Assembly: GCA_018303515.1 (NCBI GenBank)
Contig: JAGVXZ010000017.1
Span: 1-10,293 of the forward strand
Length of the DNA stretch: 10,293 bases
DNA from: Candidatus Woesearchaeota archaeon
Lineage (GTDB): Archaea > Nanobdellota > Nanobdellia > SCGC-AAA011-G17 > GW2011-AR18
Direction: 5' to 3'
The notes under the pieces were generated by a model. That model was not told where the DNA came from, ran no database searches, and saw only the letters and a list, made by a program, of their open reading frames with translations. This document shows positions 1 through 7,423 of the stretch, one piece after another. Position 1 is the stretch's first letter, and every line of letters begins with the position of its first letter. The translations under genes and the position numbers were made by a program.

Positions 1-108
1 AACAAATTCAAAATCTACTTTCAAAGATTTAACTAACTTAACTTTTCTCAAAGCTCTTCCAGTCACATCAAAATAATGTTTTATTTTAATTTCAGTAACC
101 TTATCCAT
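1..108 (-). CDS. N-terminal 36 codons of an unidentified gene (runs off the left edge)
   Basis: An ATG at 108-106 opens a stop-free frame of 36 codons that continues past the left edge. The peptide begins MDKVTEIKIKHYFDVTGRAL and is rich in Lys, Val and amphipathic helix-like spacing. The composition looks coding. The shape (HYFDVT-RAL-KVK) is faintly like the start of small helical archaeal DUF357 proteins, but that is only an impression and I assign no function. The gene is divergent from the secreted protein at 179. A TATA-like box centred about 28 nt upstream of the ATG suggests a leaderless mRNA. The product cannot be identified without the missing part. Confidence 0.55.
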   Translation of the reverse strand, partial: MDKVTEIKIKHYFDVTGRALRKVKLVKSLKVDFEFV

Positions 109-131
109 CTAAAATATGTAATAACAAAAAA

Positions 132-139
132 TTTAAATA
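132..139. promoter_or_regulatory. TATA box, possibly shared by two divergent genes
   Basis: TTTAAATA on the plus strand reads TATTTAAA on the minus strand, so one near-palindromic box could serve both directions. On the minus strand its centre lies about 28 nt before the ATG at 108, which fits a leaderless transcript. On the plus strand a start near 162 would leave a short leader that contains the GAGG ribosome-binding site at 168-171, seven bases before the ATG at 179. No other equally good box lies in this 70-bp spacer. Confidence 0.5.
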
Positions 140-178
140 GGATTGTTAATAGAAATATTAACTAAAAGAGGTTTCTAA

Positions 179-1012
179 ATGAAAAAAAATACAATCCTAG
201 TAATATTTTTGATCTTACTTATGGTCTCAACCGTCTCTGCAGGGTTATTAGATGAAGCTAAAAAAAGTCAGGAAAGGAGAAAATTAGAATTAAATAATTA
301 CCAATCGGCAAGTAGTTTTAGTTCAGGAACAAATTCAATATTTTATAATCCATACATTCCAAAAGAAAAAGGCTATTCAACAGATAATGAATTACCATTT
401 ATAAAAAAAGAGAAAGTTGAAAAAACAGATGGAAAAAACGTAATGAAACCAGGGGAGAAATTAAATCTCGGAAATCACATTTTAATAATCTCCAAAACAT
501 TATCATTTGAAACTAAAATAACAGATCAAGGTAAAGAAATGGATTTTGGTTATTTCAAGTTAATCACACAAGGAGAAATACCATTTGAAGAAGACCAAAC
601 TAAATTACCAAGGGGAGACTCTGAAAAAAAAGGTGACTTCACATCACCAACAGGTGCACCAATAAAAGAAATTAAAAAAAGACCAACTTTAAAGGATACA
701 TCCCCAACAAAAGGTGACTTCACATCACCAACAGGTGCACCAATAAAAGAAATTAAAAAAAGACCAACTTTAAAGGATACATCCCCAACAAAAGGTATTA
801 CTTCCCCAACTGGCGCAGTAGTCACACCTGTAAGAAAATATAGCTCTAATACAAAAAGATTCAAAGTTACTAATCAAAATAAACAAGTAAAGAAAGGATT
901 CTTAGAAAAATTAAGAGGAAAGAGTATTACTTCCCCAACTGGAGCAATCACAAGAGAATCAAAAGAAAAACCGAAAATTTTAGAAAAATTAAAAGCACTA
1001 TTTAAGAGATAA
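179..1012 (+). CDS. Secreted repeat protein with four TSPTGA motifs
   Basis: A 277-residue protein of unknown function. Residues 1-21 form a Sec-type signal peptide: MKKN, a hydrophobic run, then VSA before G22. No lipobox or later membrane segment is visible, so the mature protein is probably exported. Residues about 85-135 may form a small beta-rich domain. From residue 152 the chain is basic, Thr/Pro/Lys-rich and probably disordered. It contains two identical 27-residue units (152-178 and 179-205), then further TSPTGA motifs at 208-213 and 251-256, each followed by a lysine-rich stretch. The pieces FLEKL (241-245) and ILEKL (267-271) also echo each other. The start is supported by GAGG seven bases upstream. 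The 3' end overlaps the convergent cyclase gene by 15 nt. Repeated short motifs with basic spacers suggest binding to a polyanion or the cell surface, which is inference only. Confidence 0.8.
   Translation: MKKNTILVIFLILLMVSTVSAGLLDEAKKSQERRKLELNNYQSASSFSSGTNSIFYNPYIPKEKGYSTDNELPFIKKEKVEKTDGKNVMKPGEKLNLGNHILIISKTLSFETKITDQGKEMDFGYFKLITQGEIPFEEDQTKLPRGDSEKKGDFTSPTGAPIKEIKKRPTLKDTSPTKGDFTSPTGAPIKEIKKRPTLKDTSPTKGITSPTGAVVTPVRKYSSNTKRFKVTNQNKQVKKGFLEKLRGKSITSPTGAITRESKEKPKILEKLKALFKR
628..789 (+). repeat. Perfect tandem duplication, 2 x 81 bp, within a coding sequence
   Basis: Units 628-708 and 709-789 match base for base. Each encodes 27 residues, so the duplication keeps the reading frame. A third, diverged partial copy starts at 790 in the same register (AAAAGG, then TSPTGA on the protein level), which shows that an older repeat gave rise to the pair. 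Identity at silent positions implies a recent duplication or ongoing homogenisation. Copy number could be miscounted in a short-read assembly. Confidence 0.95.
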
Positions 1013-3994
1013 TTCGTTTAACTTCACTCTTGCAATTCTACTCAATTTGTACATATCTCCACCAGCTTCACAATCTCCAATAATTTTTAAAAATAGGGAT
1101 TTAGCTTCCTCTTCTCTTCCTAAAAAAGCACAAATTTCAGCTTCCGTTAAATCAGCATAATTTATATGCCCACGTTTTCCCAAAGAACTTGCAACTTCTC
1201 TCACATACTTTAATCTTTTTAAAACAGAGTCATAATCTCCTCTTGCAAGTTCTAACCTTGCATAACCCAAATGATTATAACATTTATTATCTCTAAAAGA
1301 AACACCTTTATTCCTATCTACAATTGTTTCAGCAATTCTAAATGCCTCTTCTGCTTCCTCTTCTCTCCCAGGAATATTTGCTAAAGCAAAAAGAAGATTA
1401 TTCCAACAACTAAGAGATAATGCATCAGATAACTCTCCAGAAGACAAATAATCTTTAAAATAATTTACTGCATTCTCAAAAAATTCTACTGATTTTCTAG
1501 CAAAACCTAGCTGACTATTTGCTCTACCAAGATTTATATTAATCAGTCCTTCATAAGAATGAACATTTCCCATAGAAACAAAAACTTTCGCATCTTCTAA
1601 ATGTTTTATTGCAGATACAAAATTACCTTTACTAATTTCAACTAAACCAGTTAAAACTTTAAATCTATAACAAGATCTTATTGTTGCTTCAGAACTAAAT
1701 CCTTCAACAGCATCAATTATATTACTTCCATCTTCAACAACTAATTTTACTCTTGCATCAATTTTTTCTGCAGCTAGTTTCCAATAATAACTCTGGAGAT
1801 CTGGATCATCATATCCCTCACCTAAATTAGCAGCACTAACAAGATGATTGAATGCAAGATTTAAATCACTTTCTAGTCCAGACATCTTTTCATAAATTTC
1901 AGAAGCTTCTTTGTAAGCTCCAACTGATAAACGATTATGGACAGCTAAAGAATAAGCATCTTTTAATAAGATTTTTCTTTTCTTTTCAGTTAAACCTGAA
2001 ACAATAACATCTTGTCCACCTACTAATCTCTCTACTTCTTCAAAATGATAAACAATATTATCAATAATGTTTTTTTGTTTTTCTCCGGGTTCTTCCAAAT
2101 AAGCTAAAGCAGCCCTCATATTTAAATCAGATTCAGCAGCATCAGTTAGAAGATTTCTAAATGCCTCCACTCTTAATGCATGGTCAATTCTATAATATCC
2201 AGTATCAAGTCTTTGTAAAATTCTCTTTTTTTCTAATGGACTTAAATCAACATGAACACCCAACAATCTTCTTAATATCGAAGGATCAAATTCTCTTCCT
2301 AATAGAGCCGCAGCTTCCATTATTCTTCTCGATCCAAAGCCGACCTTATCAACTTCAGATATCAACAAATTATTCAATTCAGAAGTTAAGGCATCCTCCC
2401 CTCTAGCAAGAGCTTTGGCACCAGTTTCCAAATAAAAAGGATTCCCTTGTGAAATTCTAACTAAATCTTCAATAGCCTTTTCATTAATTTCTACACCAAC
2501 TTGTCTAAGAATATTTCTCACAAGACCAGTAGAATAAACTTCATTTAAAGGGCCAAGTTCAATTGGATCATCAGCTTCAAAATTCTTAGAGAAATTAGGT
2601 CTTTGTCTATAAGATAAAATTACACCTATACCATCCTTTAATTTCCCCTTTAATTTTTCAATTACTTCAAGGCTCTGGTCATCAGCCCAATGTAAATCAT
2701 CTAAAATTAAACACAAGTTTCCCACATCAATTTCTCTATATCTATTAAAAAATTCTGCAACAGCATCTGAAACCCTTTCAATCAAAATCTCACGACTATA
2801 AATTGCAGCTTCTATGTCACTCTCACCTAATAAAGCACCTATAAATTTTTGAGTTTCATCAGACAAACCAATTTTATCAATATCATCCAAAACTAATACA
2901 GCTTGCGAAGACCTAAACAAATCAGAAATCACTGCAAAAGGAATTCCCTCTTTCATCTCAGTAGCCGCAACATTAAAATAAGTCAAACCATTCAACCCAG
3001 TTGCATAATCAATTATCTTGGATTTCCCGATTCCTGCTTCACCTGAAACTGCTGTAAACAATCTTGAATCATTTTCTCTTACATCTAACAATCTGTTGGA
3101 TAAGTCATTCCCTTCTACTCCTCTTCCAATCAAAATATAATCAAAACCAGAATCATTATTACTTTCAACATCCCTTCTACCTAACAATCTATTTGCAAAA
3201 ATTTTCTTAATTACTTCACCGCTTTTAATTTCAACTTCAACAGGTTCAAATACAAATGAATCATCCGCTAATTCTCTTAACTTTTCACCAACATAGATCC
3301 CCCATTTATCAGCAGCTTTTTCAAATTTAGCAGCCAAATTAACCGCAACCCCTAAACTAGTAACATCAAATCTTCTTTGTGTGCCAACTGGACCAAAATA
3401 ATATCTCCCATATTCTAAACCCGCTGTAATACTAAAGCCTGTTTCATCATGTATTTTCATTATTGCTTCCCTAACCTCTAATGCTAAACTCAATGCCCTA
3501 TTAGGATCATCTTCGTGAGTTCTTACAGCACCAAAATTTACCATTACAGCATCACCAACGAACTTATCTATTGCACCACCATAACTCACAACTAATTCAT
3601 CAATAACACTAAAAAGATCATCCATTTTCTTCTTCACATCTTCAGCTGCTCTTTCACCGTTTTCTTCAGTAACTCTTTCAACATAAGAAGTAAATCCAGA
3701 AAAATCAAAGAAAGCTTGTACACCTTTTACCATCTCACCATCTGTTTTTCCAGATAAAAACAAATCTAAGGTTCCTTCCATTGTTACCCTATTAATTAAA
3801 TCATAAGAAAGAATTCTTCTCTCTAAATTTTCTCTATCTTCAACAGTTGGAACCCTTTCACCTTTCAATACATTTCTCAAATTATTATTCTCAATAGAAT
3901 CACTATTAACAACTCCCATAAATGGAGAACTTAAATTAGGACTTGTCTGAGTTCTCAAACTACTAGGTAAAGGTGTTATTGTTCTACTTGCCAT
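998..3994 (-). CDS. Class III nucleotide cyclase - STAND/AAA ATPase - TPR protein
   Basis: A 998-residue cytosolic signalling protein. Residues about 90-270 form a class III adenylate/guanylate cyclase domain. It has metal-ligand Asp97 in FFDFSGFT and Asp148 in KFVGDAV, purine-contact Lys144 and probably Thr212, and Asn219 in VNLAAKFE. The Arg that normally follows four residues after this Asn is Lys223. Residues about 285-540 form a P-loop module with Walker A GEAGIGKS (318-325) and Walker B LILDDLHWAD (429-438), the form common in STAND ATPases. Residues about 670-990 are helical and TPR-like. The order matches soluble adenylyl cyclase-like and actinobacterial cyclase-ATPase regulators, but with one cyclase domain and no DNA-binding tail. 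Residues 1-85 are unassigned. There is no signal peptide or membrane segment. A TATA box 26 nt upstream of the ATG implies a leaderless mRNA. Whether it makes cAMP, or is now only a sensor, is open. Confidence 0.9.
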   Translation of the reverse strand: MASRTITPLPSSLRTQTSPNLSSPFMGVVNSDSIENNNLRNVLKGERVPTVEDRENLERRILSYDLINRVTMEGTLDLFLSGKTDGEMVKGVQAFFDFSGFTSYVERVTEENGERAAEDVKKKMDDLFSVIDELVVSYGGAIDKFVGDAVMVNFGAVRTHEDDPNRALSLALEVREAIMKIHDETGFSITAGLEYGRYYFGPVGTQRRFDVTSLGVAVNLAAKFEKAADKWGIYVGEKLRELADDSFVFEPVEVEIKSGEVIKKIFANRLLGRRDVESNNDSGFDYILIGRGVEGNDLSNRLLDVRENDSRLFTAVSGEAGIGKSKIIDYATGLNGLTYFNVAATEMKEGIPFAVISDLFRSSQAVLVLDDIDKIGLSDETQKFIGALLGESDIEAAIYSREILIERVSDAVAEFFNRYREIDVGNLCLILDDLHWADDQSLEVIEKLKGKLKDGIGVILSYRQRPNFSKNFEADDPIELGPLNEVYSTGLVRNILRQVGVEINEKAIEDLVRISQGNPFYLETGAKALARGEDALTSELNNLLISEVDKVGFGSRRIMEAAALLGREFDPSILRRLLGVHVDLSPLEKKRILQRLDTGYYRIDHALRVEAFRNLLTDAAESDLNMRAALAYLEEPGEKQKNIIDNIVYHFEEVERLVGGQDVIVSGLTEKKRKILLKDAYSLAVHNRLSVGAYKEASEIYEKMSGLESDLNLAFNHLVSAANLGEGYDDPDLQSYYWKLAAEKIDARVKLVVEDGSNIIDAVEGFSSEATIRSCYRFKVLTGLVEISKGNFVSAIKHLEDAKVFVSMGNVHSYEGLININLGRANSQLGFARKSVEFFENAVNYFKDYLSSGELSDALSLSCWNNLLFALANIPGREEEAEEAFRIAETIVDRNKGVSFRDNKCYNHLGYARLELARGDYDSVLKRLKYVREVASSLGKRGHINYADLTEAEICAFLGREEEAKSLFLKIIGDCEAGGDMYKLSRIARVKLNELSLK

Positions 3995-4015
3995 AAAAAA
4001 GAGAAGATAGCAAAA

Positions 4016-4023
4016 CTTAAAAG
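4016..4023 (-). promoter_or_regulatory. TATA box for the cyclase-ATPase gene
   Basis: CTTTTAAG on the minus strand is centred about 26 nt before the ATG at 3994. At archaeal spacing, transcription would start at the ATG itself. No Shine-Dalgarno sequence precedes the start, only a pyrimidine-rich stretch (TCTTCTCTTTTTT), which fits a leaderless message. The same T-rich stretch could help terminate the upstream S6e transcript. Confidence 0.5.
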
Positions 4024-4051
4024 TATTATTAAGAACTAGTCTCTAATAAAA

Positions 4052-4462
4052 TTACTCTACTTTAGATTCTGTAATCACTTCTTTCTCCTTAATTCCTAAA
4101 CTACTTTCGACATTTCCAGAACCAGATATAATTTTAGCATTAATTTGGGCTGTATCATTTGTGATGTTCCCGCCCCTCACAGTTTTTCTAGCTAATTCAC
4201 CTTTTCTAGTTAACTTCTTTGCTCCAAAACCTTTAGTAACTAACAACTTTCTTTTCACGGAACCAGGTAAATCAGCCCTTAAAGGAAATCCTGAATCATC
4301 AGATCCACCAGTAATTTGTAACTCAAAACCTTTCATTTCAATTAAATCACCAGAGAATTTATCTCCAATTTTCATTCCAACAAATGATCCAACTTCAGGT
4401 ATAACTTTTTTATAAGTCTTACCTGACTTCACATCATTAACCATTAATCTCAATTCAACCAT
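4052..4462 (-). CDS. rps6e: 30S ribosomal protein S6e
   Basis: Ribosomal protein of the small subunit, found in archaea and eukaryotes. Diagnostic stretches are VNDVKSGKTYKK near the start, GGSDDSGFPLRADLPG in the middle, and the basic RKTVRGGNI followed by QINAKI. A longer frame exists with a TTG start at 4477. The ATG at 4462 is preferred because it lies two bases after the aIF5B stop and gives the usual S6e N-terminus (MVELRLMVND), for a 136-residue protein. The short acidic tail after about residue 115 is variable in the family. Translation is probably coupled to aIF5B, the two genes forming one transcript. Confidence 0.92.
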   Translation of the reverse strand: MVELRLMVNDVKSGKTYKKVIPEVGSFVGMKIGDKFSGDLIEMKGFELQITGGSDDSGFPLRADLPGSVKRKLLVTKGFGAKKLTRKGELARKTVRGGNITNDTAQINAKIISGSGNVESSLGIKEKEVITESKVE

Positions 4463-4464
4463 TT

Positions 4465-6180
4465 TTATATTCCCCAAGTTTGGTTCTTCTTCCTATATAC
4501 AGAAGCAATTTCCTTCAAAAGAGATACTTCATCTTCATTTAAAAAGTTTTTCAATTTCTTCAATTCCCTAAATTCAGTTTCAGAAAGACCAGAATAGAGT
4601 ATATCCCCCTCATCTACCTGCCTTCCAAGAGTTATTCCGGCTAAAGAAGACGCAACTTCACTTCCTTTACCAGACTTATCAAGATTTTTTCCATCTTTCT
4701 GAATTCCCTTTACTTCAGAAATATTCTCTCCATTTTTCATTATTTTCATTCCTTTAACTAATGTTCCAGAAATAACTTCTACACCTACAACAACAGGATT
4801 AGAATTTCTAAAAACATATCCAGGAATAATTCTAAATTTACAAGGTTTAGGGACACTATTTATCGCCTCCTCTTCAACTCTTTTCTTTTCTCCTTCTTGC
4901 CATTCAATAAACTCTTCAACTAACCTATAGATCACTTCATTTAAAATTACTTTAATCTCCCCACTATCTTCATTAACCTCAACATTAAACCCAACAATAA
5001 CATTATTATAAGAAAATTTATCAGCACTTGCTTCAGCTAAATCTTTCTTAGTAATATTACCTATTGATGCTCGTTTAATTTTTATTTCTTTTCCTTGTAG
5101 CATTCCAATTAAAGCTTCTAAAGAACCTAGTGAATCTGCTTTAACAACAATTCCTTCATCATCAATTTCAAAGGTAGTTTCTTTAATTTCATTTTCAATT
5201 TCAACTCTAATATTCTTAGTATCTTTTTTATAAACTCTCAAAGGCATTCCAGATATTACACCATGAATATTTTGCGCAGAAAGAATTATTCCAGATGCAG
5301 CATGAACTCTTTTCAATTGTTGCAATTTCCTTCCGGGTTCAAAAATAGCTTTTACTTTAGTTTCTACAGGCCCCATTAAAGTCCCAACAAGAATTTTATC
5401 ACCTTGCTCTATTACTCCATCATAAATTATCGTATCCAAAACTCTCCCCAAACCCTTAATATCATATACTTCTAAAACAGTTCCTTTTGCAAGACCCTCC
5501 TCATTCACATTCAATTTTTTTTCCAGATATCTCTGTGCTAAACCAGTCACCATCATTAACAACTCTGGTAAACCCTCACCTGTTTTTGCAGAAACTGGAA
5601 CCATTGTAATAAATTTAGTATAATCCTCTATTCTATCAAACCTTTCAGAAGAAATTCCAAATTGATTATACAATTCTCCAACAAGAGAATATAATTTTTC
5701 ATCTAAAATCTTTTTTACCTTTTCATTTTGGGACTCTAGGGTTTTCACTAAAAAAGTTTTCTTTGAATTCCAACCGTGAATCAAATCAATTTTATTTAAA
5801 GCAATAATAAATGGTGTTTTACTATGCTTAAGAATTTCAATAGATTCTATTGTCTGTGGTTTTAAACCTTCATTAATATCAATCACTAAAATCGCTATAT
5901 CAGCTAAAGAACCACCCCTTTTTCTTAAATTTCCAAAAGCAGCATGCCCAGGTGTATCTAAAAACAATAATCCCGGTAAAGTTAACGTTTTTTTTAAAGA
6001 ATCAAGCAAACTCCCACAAAAAGCTGTTATGTTAGATAAAGGAATATTATAAGACCTTATAACCTGAGTAATTCCACCAGCTTCAGCCTTTGTAATTGAA
6101 ATTCCTTTAACCTTTTCAAGAATAGAACTCTTACCATGATCCACATGACCACAAATTACTACAATAGGTTGCCTTATCAT
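4465..6180 (-). CDS. infB: Translation initiation factor aIF5B (IF2-like GTPase)
   Basis: The ribosomal GTPase that promotes subunit joining and initiator tRNA positioning. The 571 residues are close to the usual archaeal length. Visible G-domain motifs are P-loop GHVDHGKSS (11-19), switch I EAGGITQ (33-39), DTPGH (75-79), NKID (129-132) and SAK in the G5 region near 200. Domain II follows (GTVLEVYDIKGLGRVLDTII), and domain IV near 450-510 (CKFRIIPGYVFRNSNPVVVG). The C-terminal KKNQTWGI resembles the aIF1A-contacting tail of the family. The ATG at 6180 has GTGAT about five bases upstream as a ribosome-binding site. S6e starts two bases after the stop. The gene is complete with no inteins. In many archaea it directly follows ndk, but here other genes intervene. 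Confidence 0.96.
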   Translation of the reverse strand: MIRQPIVVICGHVDHGKSSILEKVKGISITKAEAGGITQVIRSYNIPLSNITAFCGSLLDSLKKTLTLPGLLFLDTPGHAAFGNLRKRGGSLADIAILVIDINEGLKPQTIESIEILKHSKTPFIIALNKIDLIHGWNSKKTFLVKTLESQNEKVKKILDEKLYSLVGELYNQFGISSERFDRIEDYTKFITMVPVSAKTGEGLPELLMMVTGLAQRYLEKKLNVNEEGLAKGTVLEVYDIKGLGRVLDTIIYDGVIEQGDKILVGTLMGPVETKVKAIFEPGRKLQQLKRVHAASGIILSAQNIHGVISGMPLRVYKKDTKNIRVEIENEIKETTFEIDDEGIVVKADSLGSLEALIGMLQGKEIKIKRASIGNITKKDLAEASADKFSYNNVIVGFNVEVNEDSGEIKVILNEVIYRLVEEFIEWQEGEKKRVEEEAINSVPKPCKFRIIPGYVFRNSNPVVVGVEVISGTLVKGMKIMKNGENISEVKGIQKDGKNLDKSGKGSEVASSLAGITLGRQVDEGDILYSGLSETEFRELKKLKNFLNEDEVSLLKEIASVYRKKNQTWGI

Positions 6181-6205
6181 TTCCCATCACAAAAGAATGG
6201 ATATA

Positions 6206-6225
6206 AAAGGCTTTATAAAGGCTTT
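6206..6225 (-). promoter_or_regulatory. Promoter of infB-S6e with a duplicated 9-mer around the TATA box
   Basis: AAAGGCTTT occurs at 6206-6214 and again at 6217-6225, joined by AT. The junction creates TTTATAAA (6212-6219), a good TATA box about 35 nt before the aIF5B ATG, giving a leader of roughly 9 nt that holds GTGAT. Each 9-mer is itself palindromic apart from its central base. A second TATA-like sequence (TTTTATAT) lies closer to the start at 6202-6209. The region fills the 47-bp gap to the upstream PhoU gene. Confidence 0.5.
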
Positions 6226-6227
6226 CC

Positions 6228-7163
6228 TTAATACCTTTTTTCAGAAGGAAATAAAATAATTTGAGTTGCAATATTAGAAGTTCCTTGTAAGATATTTTTT
6301 ATTTTTTCAGACATTATAGAATTACCATGACCAGAAAAAACTTTTTCAGAATTAATAAACATTTCTTTTATTTCTTCTTTTATTTTAACAGCAATATCTA
6401 AATCCGATTTATAAAAAGCTTTCATTATAAGCTTATAAATTTCAATCAAATCCTTAACAAATTCAACCTTTAGATCGCTTAATTTACCATCAACATATCT
6501 TGGTAATCTTTTAAAATTATCTGCAATTCTTTCTAGATTCAGAACAATATCCCAATAAAACAATACTTCATCATGAGTTACATCTAAAATCTGCCTAACC
6601 TTATTATCAGAACACTTTTTTAATACCTTCCATAAAAGAAAAGAAAGTCTATTTACATCCATTTCTTTTTGTTTTATTCCCTCTAATAAATCAAACCCAC
6701 TTAAAGATTTCAAAACATCTTCAGAAATTGAAAGAAGAATTAAATCGATTCTCCTTATTGTATCAATTATTGATATCTCTTTTATATCAAGAAAATCCTT
6801 TAAAACTATTTTTTTTGAAGTTTGTTGTATTATTTCTAAAGCCATTAAATTTGATGTAGCGATTCTTATTTCTTGCACAAAAATTAAAAGATCATCAGCA
6901 ATAATATTTATTAATCCATAATTATTAACATAAGCTGAACTAATTTTATGTTTTACCCTTCCTTTATCATTCTCAGTCAAAGTAATTGTAATTTCTTTAG
7001 CATTTTGCTTAAAGTCAGCAATATGTGGTAAAATCCTTAACTCATTAGTTTCTTCATTACAAACAACCAAATCTCCTTTTTTCAAATTATTTTTATCAAT
7101 CCACTTCTTCGGTAATGATATTACATGCGAAGAATCCCCAAATTTTATAATTCTTCTAAACAT
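6228..7163 (-). CDS. AbrB-domain PhoU-family regulator
   Basis: A 311-residue archaeal protein of the AbrB-PhoU type. Residues 1-48 form a SpoVT/AbrB swapped-hairpin DNA-binding domain (IIKFGDSSHVISLPKKWI, LKKGDLVV). Residues about 95-310 are long helices typical of PhoU three-helix bundles, with the second half starting near 190. Family members are thought to link phosphate transport or two-component signals to gene control. No phosphate transporter or pho operon is visible here, so its target is unknown. It may regulate itself and the divergent small gene through the ATAGG repeats upstream. No membrane segment is present. The start matches the conserved AbrB N-terminus. Confidence 0.85.
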   Translation of the reverse strand: MFRRIIKFGDSSHVISLPKKWIDKNNLKKGDLVVCNEETNELRILPHIADFKQNAKEITITLTENDKGRVKHKISSAYVNNYGLINIIADDLLIFVQEIRIATSNLMALEIIQQTSKKIVLKDFLDIKEISIIDTIRRIDLILLSISEDVLKSLSGFDLLEGIKQKEMDVNRLSFLLWKVLKKCSDNKVRQILDVTHDEVLFYWDIVLNLERIADNFKRLPRYVDGKLSDLKVEFVKDLIEIYKLIMKAFYKSDLDIAVKIKEEIKEMFINSEKVFSGHGNSIMSEKIKNILQGTSNIATQIILFPSEKRY

Positions 7164-7246
7164 TTTTATAGGTTATATATACTTTATAGGGAATATATAG
7201 GTTAACTATATATATAAACTTTGGCTATTTTAAACATAGGTTCAAT
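7164..7246. promoter_or_regulatory. Divergent promoter region with four ATAGG repeats and an 8-bp inverted repeat
   Basis: This spacer separates the PhoU regulator (minus) from a small gene (plus). ATAGG occurs in the same orientation at 7168, 7186, 7197 and 7236, extended to ATAGGTT at three of the sites. TATAGGTTA is repeated exactly at 7167-7175 and 7196-7204. An inverted repeat, ATATATAG (7193-7200) and CTATATAT (7206-7213), has GTTAA between its arms. The plus-strand TATA box TATATATAAA (7209-7218) would start transcription near 7240. On the minus strand CTATAAAG (7182-7189) lies about 23 nt before the PhoU ATG. The overlap of repeats with both TATA boxes is what an operator region would look like. 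Confidence 0.5.
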
Positions 7247-7417
7247 ATGGGGGTAAAGGATATGGTATCAAACAACTTCAACGAGGAATTTTTAGAAGAA
7301 TTCCAAACAACTAAGTCATCAATTTTGCAAGAAGCAAACGAACTTTTAGAAAGAGATGCAATTGACTTTGAAGAATGGGCATTCTGGCACGGATTTCACA
7401 GTGACGGAGAAGTTTAA
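7247..7417 (+). CDS. Small acidic protein, 56 residues, unknown function
   Basis: A short frame that ends EEWAFWHGFHSDGEV. It is strongly acidic, with a helical-looking centre (FLEEFQTTKSSILQEANELL) and a Trp/His-rich C-terminus. I do not recognise a family. Support for a real gene is its own TATA box 30-38 nt upstream of the first ATG, amino-acid-like composition, and a T-rich terminator a few bases after the stop. Two in-frame starts are possible. ATG 7247 would have a leader of only a few bases. ATG 7262 (51 residues) is preceded by GGGGG at 7249-7253, which can pair with the 16S tail using one G-U pair. It is divergent from the PhoU regulator and could be its partner or target, which is inference. 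Confidence 0.65.
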   Translation: MGVKDMVSNNFNEEFLEEFQTTKSSILQEANELLERDAIDFEEWAFWHGFHSDGEV

Positions 7418-7423
7418 AGAAAC

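Noticed and set aside
550..864. Minus-strand frame of 104 codons opposite the repeat region of the secreted protein
   Set aside because: It is open only because the duplicated repeat lacks stops in this frame. Its own repeats mirror those of the plus-strand gene, which has a signal peptide and a ribosome-binding site.
2161..2406. Plus-strand frame of 81 codons
   Set aside because: It lies inside the cyclase-ATPase gene on the other strand and has no promoter or recognisable domain.
4161..4415. Plus-strand frame of 84 codons
   Set aside because: It is antisense to S6e, whose protein signature is clear.
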